Shown: positions 56,401 to 64,000 of the stretch, in pieces
How positions within the stretch are numbered: the stretch's first letter is position 1
Layout: every line of letters starts with the position of its first letter
NCBI RefSeq assembly: GCF_003573695.1
Contig: NC_039363.1
Location: forward strand, 160,782,747-160,846,746
Origin: Papaver somniferum
Lineage: Eukaryota > Streptophyta > Magnoliopsida > Ranunculales > Papaveraceae
Direction: 5' to 3'
Length of the DNA stretch: 64,000 nucleotides
The notes under the pieces: model-generated
Seen by the model: only the letters and a program-made list of their open reading frames with translations
Told to the model about the DNA's origin: nothing
The model's database searches: none
Program-made: the position numbers and the translations under genes

Positions 56401-57603
56401 ATCCCAAGAGTGCAATGGAGTTTGGTAAATTTTGAAATCCAATGAATAGGTCAGATACTCATTCTTCTGGAGTCAGAACCTTATTACACATTCTGGAGAA
56501 GATCGGTGGTACTTTTGGGTGGATACATGCGAGAGCACCTACTTTGAGTTCTCCTGGATCTCCTTGCTGCTGATTATAACTATTGGAGATTGCTTTGTTG
56601 CCATTAATGCTCGTTCTACCACCGCTAACAAATGACAAAGAGGAGACAGATACTGCAGATCAAAGCACGGAGCCGGATGAACAATAAAAAACATAAGAGG
56701 GTCGATACCCTTTTCATACGAACGCAATTTCTAGAGTTTGAACAGAATAAGTATTCCTTATTGCTCCATGAACGGGAATAAATGACTGGGCGCACCATAC
56801 TCATGCTCCATAGCCGAATAAGTAGTGTGCCAATACCTCTGATCCATGAACCGGCAGCGCGCCATAACGAGGAACACCAGTCACTCAACCTGCAAGGCTC
56901 CAAAGCTCCAGCACTCCGTGGTCAAGCCAGCTCTCCATGTCTCCAACACTTCATGGTCAAGCCAACTCTCCATGGCTCCAGCACTCTGTGGTTAAGTTAG
57001 CGCCAATGATCCAGCATTCCGTCATCCATCCAGCAAGCCTTCCAAGTGCCATTTCCACCATTCCGCGGACCGAAGTCAGTTTCCATAATTCCGCGAAGCC
57101 AGTTTCCATCATTCCATGGACTGAAGACAAGTGTCATTCACCTTTCCGTAGCCATCAGCGCCATCTTAGCCGTTCAAAACAGCGACATCCATCGTTCCAC
57201 AAATCAGGATCCGACCGTGCCATCTCTGCAACTCCGCGGATCTAGCCAGCAGTACCATTCCATGAATGTAGCCAGGCAAGCAGAGCCATACATCATTCAA
57301 AGCCGACGGCGCTATCTACATTTCCTAGCCAGACAAGTCCCTTTCTGCGGACCAAGTTACAGCGGCATCTCCGCCGATCAGTAGTCAAAGTTGCAGCGCT
57401 ATGCCGACATCTCATGTCCAAGAAGAATTTATGCAAATCCACCAATGCAAGGATCACAGATTCTTCATGCCTCCTGATAAAGGTTAGCCAAATCTTCCTG
57501 AAAATCTCTTCATGACTTACTGTTTCAATTTTATCCTTGTTTGTCACCATCTCATGCTTACCCCGCAACAATGTCACTGTTCCGAGCTAAGCAGGGGACT
57601 TAA
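53418..57603 (+). other. Internal domain of the LARD, non-coding
   Basis: A 66-codon frame at 53483-53683 (MVELGFGSATNPENT) may be the remains of a gag start; nothing after it is recognisable. Low-order tandem repeats occur at 54568-54780 (ccgcttcaacgttctccagc type), 54800-54960 (gccgtagccgccacact type) and 56890-57000 (catggctccagcactc type). The motif CTGGGGACT recurs at 54314, 55537, 55795 and 56105, with a relative at 55304. The polypurine tract agcaggggacttaa ends at 57603. Confidence 0.75.
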
Positions 57604-58665
57604 TGTTGATGGTGGTTTTTAGCTTAGGGTTAAAGTTGTAAAACTTTGCATCTGATGTGAATTCACTCTGCAAAGGAACGAAGCCATGAATGTCAACCTC
57701 TTCACTGGCACGTTTATTGAGCAACTCATTATTTTCTTATAAAATTTACCCAGAATGGTGCATGTAGCAACAATCCCAGGTATTCTGTAAATTTCGGCAC
57801 CATGCCTACATTTAATTAATACAAGTTTCTTTGAATGCTTTGTATGCTATTTTACCTAGTTGAACCCTTAATGGCATTACAATTTGTGTTCACTCGCAGC
57901 AGAGTAGCACGAATTTCCAAGTATGAAGGATCAGGTATTTGCATAAAGTATTCAATCAGAAAGCATGGATCTCTCTGGAAATGAACTTAAAATAACTTTG
58001 TGTCAACACATATAATTCAATTAATTACCCTGAATAACTTGCAAGAGTTAAGGTTTCGCGCCTTGCGCAGTATATCAGACATTGCTTGTCGAAATTAATC
58101 CTAGGATAACTAGGTAATTATTAAGCCAAGGATTAGCAAGAGAAAAATCTTTCCCAAAATCAGAAAACAAGGAGCCGCAGAAAAGAGAGACGTGGCCATA
58201 CCTTAGGCCAGCCGGCGCCATCTACCATTGGCCACGCCTCATTCTAAACCGGCCCTATTTTCCCTCGACCAATCAGGTCGCCTTAAATTCGCCACACACA
58301 CACAAGTCGTGGTTGGGACCATAGTAGTCGGGCCCATTTTCCATCAACCAATCAGTTTGCTCTAAAGTCGCCACACTCACACCAAATATAGCCACGCCCA
58401 TGCTTGGTCGGCCCCTCACCTTCCTACCGACCAATCAGGTCACTTTAAATGCGCCACAAGCACTAGAGGAGTGGCGCGCCTTATGTTTGGCCGGCCCCTT
58501 TTCTTGACCAATCAAGTCGTTTTAAACTTTCCACCATACATTAAAGGCCAAACGCACCCTGCCGCGCCTCCATGTTAATCGGCAGGCCAAACGCATCCTG
58601 CCACAACAACATATTAGTCGGCATGCCAACACGCCACTCTGCTGCAATAACATTCCATGAGCCAC

Positions 58666-58970
58666 TTTAGCCTTTGCCATGCCGCCAACCCCTAACTTTG
58701 GCCACGACGCTAAAATTTAGCCTTGGCCATGCCTCCAATCCCTAACTTTGGCCACGACGCCAAATCTTAGCCTTGGCCACGCTGCCAAGCCATAACTTTG
58801 TCCACGACGCCAAATCCTAGCCTTGGCCACGCCGCCAAGCCATAACTTTGGCCACGCCGCCAAATCCTAGCCTTGGCCACGTCACCAAGACCTAACTTTG
58901 GCCACGGTGCCAAATCCTAGTCTTGGCCACGCTGCCAAGACCTAACTTTGGCCACGACGCTATCCCGCAG
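58666..58970 (+). repeat. 50-bp tandem array in the LARD 3' LTR, about six units
   Basis: Same unit as the array at 51380-52025 and the same position in the LTR, with about half the number of copies. Confidence 0.9.
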
Positions 58971-59666
58971 TCATGCTGCACGTGCTAAATAGAGTTGCGA
59001 TGCGCCAAACCCTAATTTAGCTAAAATTTGCCATGCCAACTGAGTCATGTGACTATCCTAAGGCCTCAAGATTAACTTAGAAACAGGGCCAATGTTGTCG
59101 GAGCCATATTCGGGTCTAACACCAATATGCCAAAAACAGCTGCCACGGCTACGCCACTGGCATGCCGCTCTGCCATGGCTCTGTCAGGCGCCACTATGAC
59201 AATGGCGCCACTTTGCTATGCAAACAAGATGCGGCCATAATCAATGTCCATCCTTACTCATGAGATGCAATCTCGGCCATCCAAGTTCGCCACCGAACTG
59301 ATAGACTTGTGGCAAGTTTCAGGCGACCAGCTGCCTAAATCTAGTGGCCATGGCTACGTCAGGCACCACCGTGCCACTGGCATGCACGAGCCATGCCAGC
59401 CATGCCACATTGCCACCGGCGTACACCAAAAAGCCACTTCGCCACTATCAGGCGCCAACACAAGGTAGCCATAATCAACGGCTACCCTCCTTCATGAGAT
59501 GCGATCTCAGCCATCGAAGTTCGCTACCGAACTGACAAACCTGTGGCAAGTTTTAGGCAACCGGCCAAAACGATCCTAATAGCATTACATGCTATTTTCC
59601 TGCGGTAAGTCCCTTGACTTTGACTTGCCACACGTAGCAAAGTGCTACATGTTTTCCACGAAAACA

Positions 59667-62222
59667 TGGTAGGCTTCTAAAAGGTCCTAAAAATTATCCC
59701 CGGCCAAAAACTTGGTGGGCCCGGAGATATGTATAAAATTAAGCGCAATGAAACGCGGGCCTACAGTAATACCGCAAGTGCACGGTCGTCGGTTGTAGCT
59801 CGTGCAAGTACGGGTCGATCCACAGAGATCGGGTGTGTTTTGTAGTGTTCTAACTATTTGGGTTCCTAAATTGCTATTGGGCTATGAAGCCTTTTGGCTT
59901 AAATTGGGCTTTGAGTACTAATGGGTTTGATAACAATAAAATGAACTGAGCTTGGGCTCAGTTAGTCTTTGAAGTGTAAATGGGCTTTGGCCTTAAACTT
60001 AGGCTTTTGATTAAGCCCACAGTTGACTGAATTGGGCTTTTAGCCTTAACCTAAACTGTGGGTGGGCCTTACTGAACTGGGCTTTGAGCCTTAATGAAAT
60101 GGGCTTCAGTTTGTACAAACAATGGACAGTGGGCTTAGAGCTGAAAACTAGGCCTTGAACTGGACTGATGGGCTTTTGCTTGGCAGCAGGCTTTGGCAGC
60201 AACAACAGCAGCAGCAGCACAAAGGGAGGCAACAAGAAAACAAGTAGCAGCAAAAGGCAGCTGCAGCAACTAGGAGAAAAAAGAGATGCAGTGCAAGAGA
60301 TGCAATCAACAGGGCAAAAGCAACAACACAAGCAGTGGTAGCAGACAGCTGCAAGAGAAGTGGAGTGGCAGCAACAGCTGCAGAACAAGGCAATATAGCA
60401 AAGGGAAAGACCAAGGCAGGGAATGCAATAAAGAAAACAAGCAGAGAACAGTGCAAAATGAACCAAGGCCTAAGGCCAAGGGCAGGGATGTGGAGAAACT
60501 GAAAGTGATAACAATGCAAGTAGTAACAGTGGCTCTAGGCATTCCAATGGAATGGGAGGAGAATTAGCTTGCTATGAGCACTAATTCCTCCCATTGCTCA
60601 ATCACAACAATGCAAGAGAGTTAAGCATACAAAAATGGAATGGCAAGATAATCAGCTTGCTATGAGCACTGATTTCTTCCATTACTCAATCAATTCAGTG
60701 CTCTGAAAGCTCTAACCTAGCATACCATCACTTCTTAACAGTGAATTAAACTTAACAGTTTGAGAAACATGCACAAACATTAAACATCAAGAGGAGCATC
60801 AAGCATTAACAGTGAACAACATTAACCTAACATGATAAACTAACACTAACAGGGTCTCACAAAACAGAATGTAACATAAAATTGAAAATGAAATTAACAT
60901 GAAATTAAAACTAACATAAACCTAGAATTGGACTATAACAGCATGGATTAAACAAAACAACAAGCATTAAACATGACATGAAATTAAAGAAAACAGCAAA
61001 TTTAAACATTAACATTAACTTTAAACTGAATGAGAAATTAAAACATCAAATTATAAGAAACCCTAAAATTAAACAGTTGAAATTGAAATTAAAATTAAAC
61101 CTAAACTAACCCAATTTTGGGGGAATCTCGGCTAGCCCAAGAACAACCTTCACTCGTTCTACACCATGAGCTATTTATACTACAAAAGCCCCAATAATTT
61201 CCAAACCCTAAAATTAAAATTAGGTATTTAAATTCCGAAATTGCTCACCAAATCCGCTGAATTGGTGGTGACCCATGCCTCTTTTCTTCTCTCTCGGTCC
61301 TTCTCTGCCTCCAATTGCGTCAATTTCTCCCTAATTCGAGATGTTTTATCAACCCTCACCTAGGTCAGTTGGTGAGAGGAGTTAAAGCAACTCGGCTAGG
61401 GGGATGGTGTGGTGTCGGGTGATGATGGTGAAGAAGTGATGGCGCTGCAGAGGTGAGGTGGTAGAGATGGTGGAGCAGGTGGTACGGTGGAGCAGTTGTG
61501 GAGTTGGTGGTGGAGCAGTTGCAGAGGAGAAGGAAGGAAGAAGTCGATGGAAAGAAGGAGGGGAGTGTTTGGCGATGGGTATAGGGTTAGGTTGCTAGGG
61601 TGTGAGGCGGGTTCAGCGAATTTTAATGTTTAGCGAGACTAAGCCGTGAGATGTGGAGCTGGTAGGTAGATCGGACGGTGATGCGGAGGCAAGCGAGGAG
61701 AGACCGTCGGATGAATGGATACAACGAAACGAACGGTACTTGATGGAGTTAGGTACTGTAGTGTAAGGCGGAGATATCAAACTTCGATGAACAGAAAGGG
61801 AGCAACCGTTGGATTCAACTACCATCTAATCTGAAGGCTTGGAATTTCAGCGCTGTGGTGCTTGGCAGAGACTTCAGATTTTGATGCTCTATGAAGGAGC
61901 GACCGTCGGATGCTTCTGAGAACTGATCTGATGGCTGAGAACGGAGGCGTTTTTGTGTGTAGAAAATGAGGTTGTGCGCACCATTCTTCGCGGCTTCCTT
62001 GCGTGATTTCTCCCGGCTTTTCACTACTTTTCTGCTCTTTTTGCTCCGCAAGTCATCCAGACTTTATTTATTACCTAAAAATGCAAAATTAATTAATAAA
62101 AATATTTATTCTTGAAAACAATGAAAATACAGAATATGGGATAAAATGTAGAATTAATGCATAAAAGATGAGTTAAATGCCAACAAAAAGGGATAAATAT
62201 ATACAATATTTGGCACTCATCA
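59667..62222 (+). mobile_element. Solo LTR inside the LARD 3' LTR
   Basis: This 2,556-bp insertion starts TGGTAGGCTTC, ends GGCACTCATCA and is flanked by aaaca on both sides (59662-59666, 62223-62227). The 5' LTR shows the empty site at about 52700. It contains the segment cgcaagtgcacggtcg followed by gtcgatccacagagatcgg, which I know from plant Gypsy LTRs. The first half has many TGGGCT/AGCCCA motifs and a CAG-rich tract; the Cys/Leu-rich minus-strand frames at 60011-60542 come from that tract. Confidence 0.85.
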
Positions 62223-62926
62223 AAACACTCGAGACATCAAACATGTCACAAACTGGGGTATGCTCCTCAGGGTATTGGTCTGGCGGTTTACAGTGTGCGG
62301 CGTGCAATGAGCCCGTTACAAGAAAGTGTCATGAAGCGGGATAATTAGTGGTGCTGAAAATTAACGGTGTAAACGAATTCACTTCCTTTATCATGGAAGA
62401 ATAATGTATGACGGTTACACGAATTCACTTCCTTCATCATGGAAGCATAATGTCTAACGGGTACATGTTACTCTATTTTTTCACCACTCAATCGTTTCCA
62501 CTTACTATGAGACCAAGGTACGTTTCAATATGACTTGTATAAATAGGCTTCACCAATTTCCACAAAATAACAAGTTTTGGTCAGGAGAGCAACATAATAT
62601 CCAGAAATCACCTGATAGCTTTTCATTCAGCTAGCCAGTTCTACTTTCTGATACAAGTCGTAAACAACCACACCTTCAGAATCAACTATTCTGGTCTCAA
62701 CGCTTTCTTCGCTTCCCTCTCTAATACCAACCCTTCTCCTTCACTTTGTGACCGAAGCAAGCCCGGAACGACCATTTCTTGGTTTAGGCCAGGATTGTAC
62801 AAATTGATCTCTCAAATCAAAAGTACTCCCGTGCAGTGCATTGTTTAGGGTCTATAATCGTTTCTCATCCATACACACAAAATTACCAAAACCGGCAGAA
62901 GCAGTTTTCACCCCCAAACACTGGTC

Positions 62927-63252
62927 TAAAAGTTATCCAAAGACAACAGAATCTAGATACTTTATATTTAGCCTTGACATGTAAAAACTCTAATCTCAGG
63001 AGCAGTGACATCTCTTTAGCGGATAGCTCCATCTTGTACTCTCCTTAGGCTTTCCTAAGTTTTTCTATAAAAAAGGACAAATATTCATCACTCTTAATTG
63101 TTCCTCCCATCTTCCTCTCCAAAACCTAGCGCTAGCTACGCCTCCATCCAATTCTTTCATCTTCTCTTTCTTTTGCCTTTCTATCTGGAGGCTCTTCTTG
63201 AGAATCCATTGTCACTACGATTTTGTTTATAAGGTTTTAAGCCTTCGATCAG
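62927..63252 (+). promoter_or_regulatory. Probable promoter and 5' leader of a right-hand gene
   Basis: TATAAAAAA at 63066-63074 is followed by a C/T-rich leader typical of plant 5' ends (ctcccatcttcctctcc). A good splice donor CAG/GTAAAC lies at 63253. No ATG-led frame of note lies before the donor. Confidence 0.5.
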
Positions 63253-63552
63253 GTAAACTATTTTCAATTCTAATACATTGAGTTTTAATCCTTTTTCCTT
63301 CTCCGGGTTTCCGTTTAATCTGTCTCACGTTTTTTTTTCCGATGTTGTTTTGCTTTTGATGTTATTGATATTTTATTTTGTCAGTATATATGGACTTGTT
63401 TATCTGAATATGGCACACAAACAGGAACTAACCCAGATGGTCGAGGGAGAAGTGAAGAATGTGGACATTGCGCGTTCAATTCTCACCCTACTCATAAGAA
63501 CAAAGTGCAGACAACAATTTGAGATATATTTCTTTGTCTTCTTATTGTCCAG
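63253..63552 (+). other. Probable intron in the 5' part of the right-hand gene
   Basis: GT at 63253 and a T-rich run ending CAG at 63552 (tcttcttattgtccag) bracket 300 bp, 34-40% G+C by impression. A frame inside, starting MAHKQELTQMVEG (63410), overlaps a different frame with a CGHC...H..H pattern at 63460. Which, if either, is expressed is unclear. Confidence 0.4.
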
Positions 63553-63581
63553 TGGCTATAGTGGACTGCAATGAACAAGGT

Positions 63582-64000
63582 ATGCTACAAGTTAAATTTA
63601 ATAATCTTAAGGACAGAGATGATGTGGTTCAGAGACAGGGTAAGAGAGTCAGGCTTGAAGAGGGTCAATCTAGTGGTACAAAACTTTTAAATATAGAAAG
63701 TGGAGATACTATAATTAATAAGTCTGAGATAAATATGGAGCAGCAACTTCAGGATTTTAAGTCAACCATGGGTCAGGATAGTGGGTATGGTTCACATATG
63801 GATATCTTAAAGTCGTATATTGCTCTAGGTGATCTAGATGTCTCTTTTGATGATTACAATGTTGCAAATCTTGATCCAGATAGTCCTAGTGCATCTAGAG
63901 CTTTTTCAAAATCACTTCAAGCTTTACTGGCTCATTTTGAAGATAATATGCCCAGCCATTATCCTACTGATGTGAACCCAGAGATATCAGGAAATGAGCA
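63582..64000 (+). CDS. Unrecognised protein, N-terminal part, runs off the window
   Basis: The frame is open from 63498 to the end of the window. The first ATG after the putative acceptor is at 63582 (MLQVKFNNLKDRDDVVQRQG), and 139 codons are visible. The protein is hydrophilic and acidic, with a basic patch (GKRVRLEEG), a stretch rich in Asp and Ser (ALGDLDVSFDDYN, DPDSPSASRAF), and no membrane segment. I do not recognise the family. Codon use and the absence of stops make it the best candidate here for a living gene, but a retroelement protein is equally possible. Confidence 0.45.
   Translation, partial: MLQVKFNNLKDRDDVVQRQGKRVRLEEGQSSGTKLLNIESGDTIINKSEINMEQQLQDFKSTMGQDSGYGSHMDILKSYIALGDLDVSFDDYNVANLDPDSPSASRAFSKSLQALLAHFEDNMPSHYPTDVNPEISGNE

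Larger units (their letters stand above)
47867..62921 (+). mobile_element. LARD-like LTR retrotransposon without recognisable coding capacity
   Basis: The element is 15,055 bp with LTRs at 47867-53396 and 57604-62921. It starts TGTTGATGGTGG and ends CAAACA, with the 5-bp duplication ctggt. Removing one insertion from each LTR leaves LTRs of about 3.08 and 2.76 kb and an internal domain of 4.2 kb. The internal part holds only short frames and simple repeats. The polypurine tract and LTR start resemble those of the Tat-like element at 24059, so I infer a Tat-related non-autonomous family. The 5' LTR's last bases are CAAATA in place of CAAACA. Confidence 0.9.
57604..62921 (+). repeat. 3' LTR of the LARD (contains a second insertion)
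   Basis: Starts TGTTGATGGTGG after the polypurine tract and ends CAAACA. It is uninterrupted where the 5' LTR has its solo LTR, but carries its own insertion at 59667-62222. Confidence 0.92.

Noticed and set aside
60011..60567. Cys/Leu-rich membrane protein in the LARD
   Set aside because: The frame is the complement of a CAG/GCA-rich tract in a solo LTR; the hydrophobic look is a composition effect.

Overview
The window is plant nuclear DNA, almost certainly from a flowering plant and probably a eudicot. It is A/T-rich, contains Athila-type and Tat-type Ty3/Gypsy retrotransposons, L1-type LINEs, hAT and PIF/Harbinger DNA transposons, and plant mobile domain (PMD) genes with GT-AG introns. 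I cannot name the species. There is no rRNA, tRNA, CRISPR array, plastid or bacterial gene. The only possible host gene is a fragment running off the right end.

Layout. (1) 1-10987: a hAT transposon (minus strand) whose BED zinc-finger exon is split by a complete but dead Athila element (Athila-1, 147-10124, 5-bp duplication taatg). (2) 10988-13090: an unrecognised minus-strand gene relic. (3) About 13090-20300: a PIF/Harbinger transposon with a Myb/SANT-like gene, a DDE transposase, a multi-exon PMD gene, and arrays of inverted GCGT...CGC repeats at both ends. (4) 21013-23682: the 5' part of a LINE (copy A). (5) 24059-42924: a Tat-like LTR retrotransposon of about 18.9 kb with gag but no pol. 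It has two minisatellites and a long antisense PMD gene with poly-C introns, two of which hold the assembly gaps. Nested in it are a hAT MITE at the gag start codon, a solo-LTR-like insertion, and a second Athila (Athila-2, 32693-41408, minus strand), which itself holds another hAT MITE. (6) 42925-47861: a second, longer copy of the same LINE (copy B). (7) 47867-62921: a 15-kb LTR element with long LTRs and no recognisable coding capacity (LARD-like). Each LTR holds a separate TG/CA-type insertion and a 50-bp tandem array. (8) 62927-64000: a probable promoter, a 5' intron and the start of an unrecognised open frame.

No retrotransposon here can move by itself. Athila-1 carries many stops and frameshifts and lacks an integrase catalytic Asp. 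Athila-2 lost everything after the middle of the reverse transcriptase. The Tat-like element and the LARD have no pol, and the LINEs share inactivating mutations. The most notable point is that two unrelated transposons, a class II Harbinger and a class I Tat-like element, each carry a PMD-family gene in the same 30 kb. In the Tat-like element the gene is antisense, with its own candidate TATA box next to the 3' LTR.
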